Assembly (NCBI GenBank): GCA_013399875.1
Contig: VXAZ01007594.1
Coordinates: forward strand, 124,001-188,000
DNA length: 64,000 nucleotides
Reading direction: 5' to 3'
Source: Gymnorhina tibicen
Taxonomy: Eukaryota > Chordata > Aves > Passeriformes > Artamidae
Part shown: piece by piece, positions 27,601 through 36,132 of the stretch
How the letters are laid out: every line of letters begins with the position of its first letter
How positions within the stretch are numbered: the first letter of the stretch is position 1
Notes under the pieces: model-generated
Database searches by the model: none
The model's input: only the letters and a program-made list of their open reading frames with translations
Told to the model about the DNA's origin: nothing
Translations under genes and position numbers: made by a program

Positions 27601-27661
27601 CAGCGAGCGAGAGGAACGCGACTGTCACCCACTGCCGGCCGCCACCGCATCCCGCCGCCAT
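12549..27661 (-). CDS. AGA: Aspartylglucosaminidase (AGA), whole gene, 9 coding exons
   Basis: The product is the lysosomal N-terminal-nucleophile amidase that cleaves the GlcNAc-Asn bond in the last steps of glycoprotein breakdown. Joined coding exons on the minus strand are 27661-27517, 25627-25474, 24856-24744, 20291-20179, 19405-19291, 16606-16531, 15810-15703, 13603-13470 and 12649-12549: 1059 nt, 352 residues plus TAA. Exons 2-8 have the lengths I recall for human AGA (154, 113, 113, 115, 76, 108 and 134 nt). Human AGA is 346 residues; the six extra residues here lie in the signal peptide. Visible family features are a hydrophobic leader (about residues 11-29), Trp40 in the alpha chain, the autoproteolysis site Asp211-Thr212 (human Asp205-Thr206), Thr230, Arg240, Asp243 and Thr263-Gly264. 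Cysteines 67/70/75, 169/185, 292/312 and 323/351 match the human disulfide pattern. There is no frameshift or premature stop. The identification is firm; the UTR limits are not known. Confidence 0.97.
12650..13469 (-). other. AGA intron 8
   Basis: The intron is 820 bp with GT-AG ends. No repeat or other gene was recognised in it. Confidence 0.9.
13470..13603 (-). CDS. AGA: AGA exon 8 (beta chain)
   Basis: The exon is 134 nt, with donor TATG|GTATGT. The acceptor is CAG|T, preceded directly by an uninterrupted run of 15 T on the coding strand. It encodes [20 protein letters not shown] and then [20 protein letters not shown] followed by TTGSYG. Cys292 and Cys312 form a conserved pair. Asn314-Thr-Thr matches the glycosylated Asn308 of human AGA. 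Confidence 0.97.
13604..15702 (-). other. AGA intron 7
   Basis: The intron is 2099 bp with GT-AG ends. Its 3' end is a T15 homopolymer directly before CAG. Nothing else was recognised. Confidence 0.9.
15703..15810 (-). CDS. AGA: AGA exon 7 (beta chain, substrate-binding loop)
   Basis: The exon is 108 nt, with acceptor CACTACAG|A and donor CCCAG|GTTTGT. It encodes the family signature [15 protein letters not shown] and [18 protein letters not shown]. Arg240 and Asp243 bind the aspartate part of the substrate, and Thr263-Gly264 form the oxyanion-hole region, by analogy with human Arg234, Asp237 and Thr257-Gly258. Confidence 0.97.
15811..16530 (-). other. AGA intron 6
   Basis: The intron is 720 bp, with donor GTTAGT and acceptor CACTACAG. 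No repeat was recognised. Confidence 0.9.
16531..16606 (-). CDS. AGA: AGA exon 6 (beta chain)
   Basis: The exon is 76 nt, with acceptor ATCTTAG|GT and donor CCAGG|GTTAGT, phase 2. It encodes [19 protein letters not shown] and AIHKIPG. The GTSTNG turn carries Thr230, equivalent to human Thr224 of the active site. The next intron toward the 5' end (intron 5) carries a solo LTR about 1 kb away. Confidence 0.96.
17638..18313 (+). mobile_element. Solo LTR with 5-bp target duplication, in AGA intron 5 (ERVL-like)
   Basis: The element is 676 bp, starts TGTCCTGGG and ends AAGACA, and is flanked by TTCCT at 17633-17637 and 18314-18318. The TG...CA ends and a 5-bp duplication fit an ERVL-type endogenous retrovirus LTR. 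The sequence resembles LTRs I recall from passerine genomes. No internal retroviral genes flank it, so it is a recombination-derived solo LTR. It has a TATA-like GATAAAATC at about 17881 and lies antisense to AGA. It contains a 63-bp-period direct repeat at 17713-17825. Confidence 0.88.
17713..17825 (+). repeat. Two-copy 63-bp direct repeat inside the intron 5 LTR
   Basis: CTGGACTATCTCCTGT starts at 17713 and again at 17776, and each copy runs to CCCCATGACTCA. The copies differ at a few bases. Direct repeats in the U3 part of an LTR are often enhancer duplications. Confidence 0.85.
19291..19405 (-). CDS. AGA: AGA exon 5 (end of alpha chain, start of beta chain)
   Basis: The exon is 115 nt, with acceptor AATTACAG|AAT and donor ATTG|GTAACA. 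It encodes [16 protein letters not shown], then a divergent loop (residues 192-208), then NHDTI. The loop is the part normally trimmed from the alpha-chain C-terminus, and low conservation there is expected. His210-Asp211-Thr212 is the autoproteolytic site; Thr212 becomes the free N-terminus and nucleophile of the beta chain. Confidence 0.96.
19406..20178 (-). other. AGA intron 4
   Basis: The intron is 773 bp, with donor GTACAG and acceptor AATTACAG. No repeat was recognised. Confidence 0.9.
20179..20291 (-). CDS. AGA: AGA exon 4 (alpha chain)
   Basis: The exon is 113 nt, with acceptor TTTTCAAG|CT and donor TGGAAG|GTACAG, ending on a codon boundary. It encodes residues 138-175, including [14 protein letters not shown] and the SCQPNYWK block. 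Cys169 corresponds to human Cys163, the residue lost in the main Finnish aspartylglucosaminuria allele. Residues 166-168 (Asn-Gln-Ser) form a potential N-glycosylation sequon that is absent at this place in human AGA. Confidence 0.95.
21652..22752 (+). mobile_element. CR1 LINE fragment in AGA intron 3, plus strand
   Basis: The left part encodes a decayed piece of the CR1 reverse transcriptase ([20 protein letters not shown], then [15 protein letters not shown] and [11 protein letters not shown]). After about 22,060 it jumps to the C-terminal region ([14 protein letters not shown], then [14 protein letters not shown] and EKRRLRGDV). It ends in a CR1-like 3' tail near 22752. The segment that should hold the catalytic YxDD is missing, so there is an internal deletion. 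It is antisense to AGA and not autonomous. Confidence 0.9.
22808..22875 (+). repeat. 17-bp tandem repeat after the intron 3 CR1
   Basis: GAGTCAAAATAAACTGA occurs at 22816 and again at 22833. A third partial copy (TTTTTTGAGTCAAAA) follows near 22853. It lies about 60 bp past the CR1 3' end and may come from local slippage near the insertion. Confidence 0.85.
24744..24856 (-). CDS. AGA: AGA exon 3 (alpha chain)
   Basis: The exon is 113 nt, with acceptor TTTCCAG|C and donor TCAG|GTAATT. It encodes [20 protein letters not shown] and then [17 protein letters not shown]. This matches the human helix-strand segment around [21 protein letters not shown] closely. Confidence 0.96.
24857..25473 (-). 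other. AGA intron 2
   Basis: The intron is 617 bp, with donor GTAAGG and acceptor TTTCCAG. No repeat was recognised. Confidence 0.9.
25474..25627 (-). CDS. AGA: AGA exon 2 (alpha chain)
   Basis: The exon is 154 nt, with acceptor ATTACAG|CT and donor GG|GTAAGG. It encodes residues 49-99, including the GG(S)xLDAVExG motif, cysteines 67, 70 and 75, and [13 protein letters not shown], followed by the [12 protein letters not shown] motif. These are the most conserved alpha-chain blocks of the glycosylasparaginase family. Confidence 0.97.
25628..27516 (-). other. AGA intron 1
   Basis: The intron is 1889 bp if exon 1 copy 1 is used. Its first 300 bp belong to the CpG island. The open frames at 26183-26732 on both strands look like chance. 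No repeat was recognised. Confidence 0.85.
27517..27661 (-). CDS. AGA: AGA exon 1 (signal peptide and start of alpha chain)
   Basis: This exon codes 48 residues plus one base and ends at donor CAG|GTGTCC, phase 1, the same phase as in human. The start was chosen at 27661 because the following residues form a signal peptide ending in an Ala-rich stretch before LPVVINTW, the conserved mature N-terminus. Its context is good, with G at -3 and +4. An ATG farther upstream at 27895 is in frame but lies beside a CR1 3' end and would put an Arg/Pro/Gly-rich stretch before the leader, so it was not used. The exon sits in a CpG island. An identical copy lies 758 bp away. Confidence 0.94.
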
Positions 27662-27712
27662 CGCCGCCCGGCCCGGCCCCGCTCTGCCGCCTCCAACCAG
27701 GCGGCTCTGCCG

Positions 27713-27724
27713 GCGCAGGCGCGC
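27713..27724. promoter_or_regulatory. NRF-1-like element in the AGA promoter
   Basis: The sequence GCGCAGGCGCGC resembles the palindromic NRF-1 consensus (YGCGCAYGCGCR) with one central mismatch. It starts 52 bp upstream of the AGA start codon. The same element recurs at 28471-28482 in the duplicated block. Function is inferred from motif and position only. Confidence 0.4.
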
Positions 27725-27899
27725 ACGGCCCGGCCGTGACCGCGCTGCCCGCGGGCGGTGCAAACGCGGCCGCGCCCGCGGCTGACCGTGGTCAGGGGCC
27801 GGGCTCTGTCGTCCCGGGAAGCGGTGGCACGGCAAGGAAAAGCCTAACCCCCCCCAGCAAAGGCTGAGCACCACGCCCACGCATACAATTTGCATTTCA

Positions 27900-28203
27900 C
27901 AGAATCATAGAATGGTTTGGGTTGGAAGGGACCTTAAAGATCACCTAGTTCAACCTCACTGCCATAGGCAGAGACACCTTCCAGTAGACCAAATTGTTCA
28001 GAGACCCATCCAGCCTGGTCTTGAACTCTTCCAGGAATGAGGCATTCACAGCTTCTCTGAGTAGCCTGTTCCAGTGCCTCACCACCCTCCCAGTAATGAA
28101 TTCTTTCCTAATATGTAATCTACACATACTCTCAGTTTGAATGCATTCCCCTTGTCCTGTCACTACATGCATTTCTAAATAGTCTTGCTTCATCTTTCCA
28201 GTA
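27900..28203 (-). mobile_element. CR1 LINE 3' end, minus strand, cut by assembly join
   Basis: It begins on the plus strand with AGAATCATAGAATGG, the reverse complement of the CR1 terminal repeat, followed by the usual GGTTGGAAGGGACC block. It is broken at the N at 28204. It is the same element as 28658-29236, seen in the first copy of the duplicated block. Its 3' end lies about 240 bp upstream of the AGA start codon. Confidence 0.92.
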
Positions 28204-28204
28204 N
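28204..28204. other. Single-N contig join
   Basis: One unknown base separates the two copies of the 757-bp block. A one-base gap marks an assembler join that was not resolved. Confidence 0.95.
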
Positions 28205-28961
28205 GAGGGCACCGAGCGGCGCGGCAGAGCACTGCCCCACCCGCCCCGCTCCAGCCCGGGCCCCGCCGGGACACCTGTCTCTGCGGCCGTCCTAAACGCC
28301 CAGGTGTTGATGACTACAGGCAAGGCGGCGGCTGAGGCGGCGCCCGCCGGCGTCAACACAGCGAGCGAGAGGAACGCGACTGTCACCCACTGCCGGCCGC
28401 CACCGCATCCCGCCGCCATCGCCGCCCGGCCCGGCCCCGCTCTGCCGCCTCCAACCAGGCGGCTCTGCCGGCGCAGGCGCGCACGGCCCGGCCGTGACCG
28501 CGCTGCCCGCGGGCGGTGCAAACGCGGCCGCGCCCGCGGCTGACCGTGGTCAGGGGCCGGGCTCTGTCGTCCCGGGAAGCGGTGGCACGGCAAGGAAAAG
28601 CCTAACCCCGCCCAGCAAAGGCTGAGCACCACGCCTACGGATACAATTTGCATTTCACAGAATCATAGAATGGTTTGGGTTGGAAGGGACCTTAAAGATC
28701 ACCTAGTTCAACCTCACTGCCATAGGCAGAGACACCTTCCAGTAGACCAAATTGTTCAGAGACCCATCCAGCCTGGTCTTGAACTCTTCCAGGAATGAGG
28801 CATTCACAGCTTCTCTGAGTAGCCTGTTCCAGTGCCTCACCACCCTCCCAGTAATGAATTCTTTCCTAATATGTAATCTACACATACTCTCAGTTTGAAT
28901 GCATTCCCCTTGTCCTGTCACTACATGCATTTCTAAATAGTCTTGCTTCATCTTTCCAGTA
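28205..28961. repeat. Tandem 757-bp block, unit 2
   Basis: This repeats 27447-28203. Its right end runs on smoothly into the rest of the CR1 element, whereas unit 1 is cut off inside the CR1 by the N. Its left end starts abruptly after the N. That is the pattern of two overlapping contig ends laid end to end. Confidence 0.93.
28275..28419 (-). pseudogene. Second copy of AGA exon 1 (probable assembly duplicate)
   Basis: This is the same exon 1 coding sequence as at 27517-27661, shifted by 758 bp, with the same ATG and the same GTGTCC donor. It lies in the second unit of a tandem block with an N at the joint. If the duplication is false, this and the other copy are one exon. If it were real, the gene would have two alternative first exons encoding the same leader. 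It was placed under pseudogene only because a gene model needs just one copy. Confidence 0.8.
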
Positions 28962-29236
28962 AATTTCCTTCAGGTACTGGAAAGCTGCAATTAGGTCACC
29001 CTGAAGCCTTCACTTTTCCAGGCTGAACAAGCCCAATTATTTCAACTTTTCCTCATTGGAGAGGTGCTCCATCCCTCTGATCAACTGGGTGTGGCCTTGC
29101 TCCGACAGGTCGATGTCCTTCCTCTGTTGGGCTCCCAGAGAGCTGGATGCAGTACTTGAGGTGGGATCTGACCAGCGCAGAGTAGAGGGGCAGAATCCCC
29201 TCCCTCGTTCTGCTGGCCATGCTGCTTTTGATGCAG
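28658..29236 (-). mobile_element. CR1 LINE 3' fragment upstream of AGA, minus strand
   Basis: This is the longer view of the same CR1. After the shared first 304 bp it continues with typical CR1 sequence (CAGGCTGAACAAGCCCAA, then AGAGAGCTGGATGCAGTACT). On the minus strand it encodes fragments such as RKEFITGRVVRHWNRLLREA. The upper boundary near 29236 is approximate. It is 5'-truncated and in the same orientation as AGA. Confidence 0.88.
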
Positions 29237-32207
29237 CTTTTTTATTGAGTCTGGGTGTGTGTTACAGCCAGCCTGCTTGTGCAGGGCTCCCACCTGCCGA
29301 TGAGATCGCCAGCAGTGCTGGAGTGCGGGAGTTGAGCTGTGGCGGTGGCGGGGGGCTGTGCAGCAGCAGGGCTGTGGGATGAGGGCAATCTCCACCTAAG
29401 CTCATGAGATCCACTTGCAGCATCTTCATGTGCTACCTTGCTAACATGGATGTCTTTCTTAAAAGTGCCTTATGGCACAGAGACATTTCTGTGAAGGGCA
29501 TGTTTTGGGACCTACTGCAGCCAAATAGTTTACGGGAAAATTTGCGAAAAGCCTTGCTTTACAGAAATCATAAGATGTATAACAAGTCCTTTCTTAATTC
29601 TGCCCCTGCCATTCAAGCTTTTCATTAGAAACAATTAGCAATAGTTTAAAGCCATTTGACCCATTGTCATAGATATCTGACAGTTTCCAGGTCCAAAGGC
29701 TCACCTGCTGTAAGCACAATTCACTGGCTTGTGTTCAGGGCTGATTATATTCAAGGAGCTGCTAATCATCAACCAGCTATTATATCTGAACAACATGAAA
29801 AAAAGGTGACCTTTGCTTCTATTTGGGTATAAAATCTACTCTTTTTTTTTTTTCAAATACTCTTTTGCCTTGTCCTCATTACTCCTTTTCAATATATAAT
29901 GGGCCAAACTCAATTACAGTTTAGCAGCAATGTTGTTGGTCTTCTCTTTGTACTAAGAGGGGATACTTGGACCTCATGTGTGACAATCCCAGGTTTGTAG
30001 GCATATATAAATTGTGAGTGCACCCAAGCTGATTTGAGAAGCCCAAAGCAATATTATTTTTTTACAACAAAATGTTCCACAGCCTTTGGAATTAAATGAT
30101 TGCCACAAAAGAAATGTATTATCCTTTATTACAGAAGTCACAAAATAATAAAATACAGTATTGGGCTTGACTTCAGTAATAGCATGGCCTTGGTTTCAGC
30201 CATTCCCAAAAGCAAAACTACAAGTAGTCTAGAGAAACCTTTACTCAGGTAAATACTGTTAGCTGATTTATTTCTGCTATTACTGTTCTTATTTCTGTCA
30301 TGTATTTCTGTGTAAAGATGTTAGGCAAGGGAGATGGGCCAAAATACAGATCCAAATTAATGTTAGCTGAAGGGAAATAGAGCAAAATATTTTCAGGAAA
30401 TAAATTTAGTTATAAGTAATAAGAAAAATATAATCCAACACATTCATAAAGTGGATACATTAATGATATTTTTCAATATGGTTTTCTTTTAGTGAGATAA
30501 AATGGACTGTTATGAAAGAAAACCACTTTAATATGGGTGTCATTCAAGTAAAAGTATTGACTGTGGTGGTTTCATCTGCAGGCTGAGCCTGCACAGCTGT
30601 GGAGAGAATGTTTTGTATGACTTGAAACAGCATAGCATTATGCTTTGAGGCTCATGTAGAAATTCGGTTGGTTTGATTTCTGTGTCATGCTTTCTAACTG
30701 GCACTCAAATGTGAATGACTTCCTGCTAGAAATAAATGCAGTCTTGAATCCATGCTTTACTGTATACAATGCTATTTAATGTATTTTTTTACTGTGTGTG
30801 AACAAACCCACAAAGCAAACACTGCTTTCAGATACACTGTGTAAAACCAACAGCAAGGTCAATAAAACTCTCTTTCTATATGCTGAAAGCTGAGGAGAAT
30901 TTGAGCAGCATCTGTCCAAAACAGCTCTGCAAGTCTGTTCTGCTACATCCATGGGCTCTTGATTTATGTTCTGTCTCTCACATAAGGTATTTTAAAATTG
31001 GTCTTGGGATTTAAAACTTCTGTGTATTTTCTTAAAAATTACCTGTTGTTTTAAATCAGTCCTTTCAACTGATCAGCAGTGGAAATGCCCCTTCATCTGT
31101 TTGTCCCCAATACTTACTGCTATCTTAGAGACCGTAGCTAAGATAAATGGTGATACTAGTAAACTTTTGTCTCTGCTGCTAAAAAGCTAATTAGTGTTTC
31201 TACAAGGAGAATTTTTGTTCAAATGTATAATATTGAAAGAATATTCTAGAGAAAGACTTGTACGGACAAGGGATTACTGAGAGGATCTGCAGCAGACAAC
31301 ACTGTGACTGGATGACACTGAGTAATTAATGAAAAACACAGGAGGAAATTCACCTCTTTCACTGAGAGGGTCTGTTCCTGCAGTGGCCAAATTCTAACCT
31401 CAATTATATCTGTGTGACCTAATCTAGCACCATCTGTTAAAAAATGCGTGCCTAGCTCCTTTTTGCTGTCTCAAATTTTCTGTAAGTGTGCTTTGAAATC
31501 TAATTAAGTATCATAGTTATATAGTTATATAATTTGTTTACATTTTTATCTTAATTTTACTTACATTTTCTAATATTAACAAACATGAAAAGCAAATATG
31601 AGAATAATTTCTTTAATAAAAGTAATCAAGTTTGATTAGCACTTGCTAATTAAAATATTTTTTAAATAACTGTGTGTTGTGGTTTTCTATTTTGAGTAGA
31701 TTTGTAGAAGCACTGTACTCTTGGGTCTTAAAATTCTTTTTTTTTTCTCTTTCGATCCTTTTTTTTTGGCTTCTAAAATACAAGTGTTCACTCATTCACT
31801 GAACAACACTGGAAAGAATGAACAGATTTATTCATAGTGAATGTCTCCATCAACTACCTCTCAAATCTACTAGGAAAGACCCTTATGCCTTCTCTCATGC
31901 TTGAGAAGAGCTGTGTGTAAACATTTTCAAAGCTATTTAGTTATCCTCACCTGAATCCCCCATAAAACTCATCATTAGAGTGTGATCTGTTAAAGCGTAT
32001 AAAATCTGAATCACACAATTATCCAGACCTCTGATTCCCATACTGTTTTGTGTCTTCCCCAACAATCTTTTCCCATGTGTTACATGTTCTCCTTCACTTC
32101 TACTGTCAGGTCTTTTGGGTACGGGTTGTCATTTCATTTTAGGTTTGTACAGCGTATAGTACCAGTGTGATACCTTAGCACTCTCTGATCCTTGGCAATA
32201 TGTTAAT
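29237..32207. other. Intergenic DNA upstream of AGA
   Basis: The first 150 bp (to about 29390) are GC-rich, with a GGCGGGGGGC stretch, and may be a remnant of the ancestral CpG island now separated from exon 1 by the CR1. The rest is AT-rich and I see no gene. Confidence 0.5.
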
Positions 32208-32772
32208 TGTTGTGGTGGCCCAGCCCCCTTCGGGGTTGTGGCATGTGGCTGCCACTCATGTGGAGGACATCCCCTGGGTGGATTTCCCCGCCCATGACAG
32301 GATGGAAGAGTAAGCCACTACCTCTTGGGCGGTTCCTAAGCCCTAACCACCTCCCCTGTTCTGGCAAGTTCTTTGTTCCTCGGTTGCTAATTGGCTCCTT
32401 GGGTTGTTACTCCCTCATCCCCTTCTCTGTATTGGTTGCATCCCTGTTATACCTCCCCTTTGGTTATGCCGCATCGGTTGTTCCCTTTTCCCCTCCCCCA
32501 TATAAACGCATGTACCCTCAGATTTATTTGCCCTTTTGCCTCCCACTTTTCTTGGGAATGAAAACCTTTGGAAAACTGTGCAAAGGGTCCCTCCAGCTTC
32601 TTTGCGTCTGGACACGCTGAAGCTTAACATCTAGCTGTTCGAGGTGTGTCTCCTCTGACGAGGAGCCAGTGATTTCCCTAACAGCAGCAGCCTTGCGGTG
32701 TCGCTCATGGACGTCTGCAGGATAGACGCTGCGTCCCCTCCGACTGAGGGCACGCCGGACCGAGCAGCGTCA
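32208..32772 (+). mobile_element. Solo LTR with 6-bp target duplication (ERVK-like)
   Basis: The element is 565 bp, starts TGTTGTGGTGG and ends AGCGTCA, and is flanked by GTTAAT at 32202-32207 and 32773-32778. A 6-bp duplication is typical of ERVK/beta- and alpharetrovirus insertions. A TATA box (TATAAACGC) lies at 32501 and a CCAAT-like ATTGGCT near 32390, so the LTR reads on the plus strand. It is more GC-rich than its surroundings. An open frame over most of it is by chance. No gag, pol or env is adjacent. Confidence 0.88.
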
Positions 32773-32778
32773 GTTAAT

Positions 32779-35700
32779 GAGCATTAATATCAATAATGAG
32801 AAAAAAATACAGATGCTGATTATAAAAACCAAACAGCCATCAATAATAACTAAAAAATAATTGCAATGCTTCCATTGCCAAATTTCCCTTTGTTACCACT
32901 TCTTTTTTTAAAATTAGATTTTTAGTTATAGTGGCTTCCTTTCTTCCTTTGTAACCTCAAAACAATTATTGTCACATCATGTCACAGAATAATATGTTCT
33001 TACAGTATTATTTTGCTCTGTTGTTGCATTCTGTCTCAAAACAAGTTATGGGTTATATATTTTCTTTTTGTAATTGCTATACTGGTCCACTGCTGTAATA
33101 AAGTTGTCATATGGAACATGTAATAGACCACATTACGTTTTTGGAACTGCTTTTGTTTATTACAACTCTTTGTAACTTTCTGATATGTTCATAAATGTAA
33201 TCCATGGCAATAATAAAATTGTTGGACAAATACAGCCAGTTACTCTTTGCTTCACCCAAGTCTGAGAGTTACCTTGACATTGTTAAATGAGCATGTTTGA
33301 AGTTTACAGTGTTGGAAGGAGGCTAACCATGAACATTTGTTATGCAGATATTCATATAGGAATATGGCAACTTATGATGTCTTTCAAATGGTTTGAATAT
33401 GCCTACTAAGATTTTAAACAGGATTCTCACTGAATTAGGGTTATCTTGGTTAGAACATGGAAAAGCAGTAAATAGTTGCTTTAGGAGATAATTTACAATG
33501 CGTAAGACCCAGCTTTGAAAAGAAAACTGTGTTGTCTGTGCATAGTGCTTTCTCCATGTTAGGACTAATAACACTAAGGACACTAATAATGTCATTCTGT
33601 GTGTTTTCCATGTATTCCATTGTACAAACCAACCCCCTTGTTTTATACTGGTTTCCGTGTCTCCTACTTAAGTTCAGCCGCATAAAGCTTGCTAAGGTAT
33701 CACATCCCCATAATGTTCAGCATAAACTGAAACTTCTGTTCAACTGTTGTAAAACTTTGAAGACAGGTTTTAAGAATGCGTCTAAGAAGAAGTAAAGAGC
33801 TAGTTCCTACTCCATGATGTCTGAACTGGATATATCCACAGCACTGCAGTGTTTCCTAGCCACTCAAGAAATGTACGAATCAGGTCAAAGTTGTTTGGAG
33901 GTCTGTTTCAGCAATGTACCAGCCATTCAATTACTGTCCTTTGCAAGTTCCGCTGAAGTCTGATACCAATCACAGGGGTTATTAAGTGGGAAATGTGTCT
34001 TTTTTGGCTTCAGACTGACAAACTAGAATCTTGAACAAAAATCCTCGTGGTAACATTTTACCAGCTATATTTTAAGATAAGATGGCTGAGGTACAAAGCA
34101 CAAAAATACAAAGTTATGACCTACCACTATATTTTTAAGTTCATTTTTGTGCCAGAAATTGATCTTCTCTACTGATAATCATAAGATATAATGTCTAGAG
34201 ACAAGAGGGCAAGCCAATGCTTAGGCAGCAGGTGTGATTCTGAATTTACTTACTTTGTGAGGCTTTAGTCTGGTTATGTGAATATAATAATCTCAGCCTT
34301 TCCTGGTCACAAAAGTGCGTCACCACAGAATGTAAGGAAGACTATGTAGGTTGGAACAAGAACAGAATTTTGCTTCAGATTTTGTGTTTTCATTCTATAT
34401 AAATGTTTCTCAATTTCTAGAAGCTTTTACTTGAGACAAAGGAGTTGTTTCATACATTTGCTGTCATCTTTGATTTTCACTTTTGGAATAATGTTATGAC
34501 TTAGACTCATAACATATCCTACATAAATGTCAATAAAATATATCTCTTCCTAGTTTTCTTCTCTGCAGGGTTATGATTTTACAATTACTTTTTAGACTTG
34601 AAAAGAGAGGCTGCGTTTCTTTTGTAGCATAAATATGAATTCAGATTTGAATAAGTAACAGTTAAACTGACCTTTCAGACCCTTACTGCTGTGGATGGCC
34701 CCATCGGCTTCATTGGAGAAGTATCTGGTAAATGACTACTCTCTCATCATCAGCAGGACTTGTTAAGCTACGAGGCACGTAGGGCACTTGCCTGGAGCTC
34801 TATGCTGTTCAGGGACATGGCCATTTGAGAAAAAAGGGATGCATATCTAACCTTCTGACCTGCAGCTCCCTTAGTCTCTAATAACACATGTAACGGTGTG
34901 TGAGACACCATTTCTGAATTCATGAATTACAATAGTCTGTGGTCATCGTTACATTGTCTTGACTTTCATGAAAACATTAGTATATGCCTTTACAGAAAGA
35001 AAAATCTTAAACCAAAATATCACGAACTATAATTGCTAGAATTGGTCAAGACCAGTGTCTTTATTGTCTGTCAATTTTCCCAACATTCTGTAGCTGGTCT
35101 TGATTTAGAAGAAAATCTGGATTTGCACCAAAATTTGAAATTTAACAACCTTGTCAATCGCTATAGTAATAACATCACTTAGGCATTACTTAAAGGAGCT
35201 GTAAGACTCGATTAAGAGCTGGATATGTTGTACTGAAACTATGGTGTTACCGTCGACTTCCATTCAAACAGAACTTAATTTTCAGCTGCTTTGGTACCAA
35301 ACATCTTTTTTGTGACTTAGTAAAAATTATCAAGCTTTTAAATAGAATTAATGCTGTTTGGATTTGGGGTGTAAAGAGAATTTGCCAGAATTTTCACTTA
35401 AAATATATATGTGCATAAACACTACACATTTCTTATTAAGGTGAACTGTTACCACCTTTCCCTCTATTTATCTGAACATATTGTTGTATTGTGTTTTCTA
35501 CCATGTGCTCTTTTCTTCATGTGTCTGAGGGACAGCTGTGTAGCTTGGGGGAATATCTGTTGAGCTGGCTCTAGCTGATTATTTCACCTGGAGATTCCAA
35601 TTCATAATCACAAGCAATACAAATATAGGGGTGTCTTAATATTCTGCTGGAATTACTCTATGAGCTTGTTTACATGAAATCTGTGTTAAGACTAATAGAC

Positions 35701-36132
35701 CTATTTTTGCTTGGATTAACCTTTGTACTGACAATTAACTCACCAGAAAATACCCAGGATTTGCATGCTTATGGTGCTTTACATAATAGGACTAATTTAT
35801 CATGTCTGATTCTCCTGTAAGCAGAATTACCAGAGATGTAGTATGAAAAGACATAGTTTATATTTGCAAATATATATTTGTACTGTATGACATTTCAAAT
35901 ATATGACAGTTTCCAGTACAGTCATGGACTTAGCCTAGATCCACAGAATTATTTTAAGCCCCTGACTCATGTTTTGGTTTCCAAACTACCAACTCTGTGG
36001 AAGGTACAGACACATTAGGAAGAAGAACCTCTGTAAATGTGGCCTGGCCTATGGCTAGTTTCTGAACAACTGACTTAAGTCAAAGATGTGTCTTTGAAAT
36101 ATTATCCCCTGAACAGACAGCAGTGGACTAAT
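32779..36132. other. Intergenic AT-rich DNA
   Basis: No repeat family or gene was recognised. One short island with good splice signals (34679-34727, plus) is listed as a weak exon candidate in the findings. Confidence 0.55.

Larger units (their letters stand above)
27220..27850 (-). promoter_or_regulatory. AGA CpG-island promoter (copy 1)
   Basis: This is a dense CpG- and GC-rich block around exon 1 in an otherwise AT-rich window, and it contains no TATA box. The stretch just before the start codon holds a GCGCAGGCGCGC element at 27713-27724, close to the NRF-1 consensus. This is the usual layout of a housekeeping lysosomal gene promoter. I see no CACGTG-type CLEAR (TFEB) site next to it. 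The upstream part, from 27447, is repeated 758 bp away. Confidence 0.75.
27447..28203. repeat. Tandem 757-bp block, unit 1 (AGA promoter/exon 1 and CR1 end)
   Basis: The unit runs from inside intron 1 through exon 1 and the CpG island into a CR1 3' end, and stops at the N at 28204. It matches unit 2 at a constant offset of 758. I see three substitutions, all within 31 bp: 27852 C/28610 G, 27878 C/28636 T and 27882 C/28640 G. I see no length change. Confidence 0.93.

Noticed and set aside
27140..27785. Plus-strand open frames of 78-79 codons in the CpG island
   Set aside because: GC-rich DNA has few stops; these are antisense shadows of AGA exon 1 and its promoter.
32207..32620. 137-codon open frame on the plus strand
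   Set aside because: It lies almost entirely inside the ERVK-like solo LTR, which is regulatory sequence, and resembles no retroviral protein.
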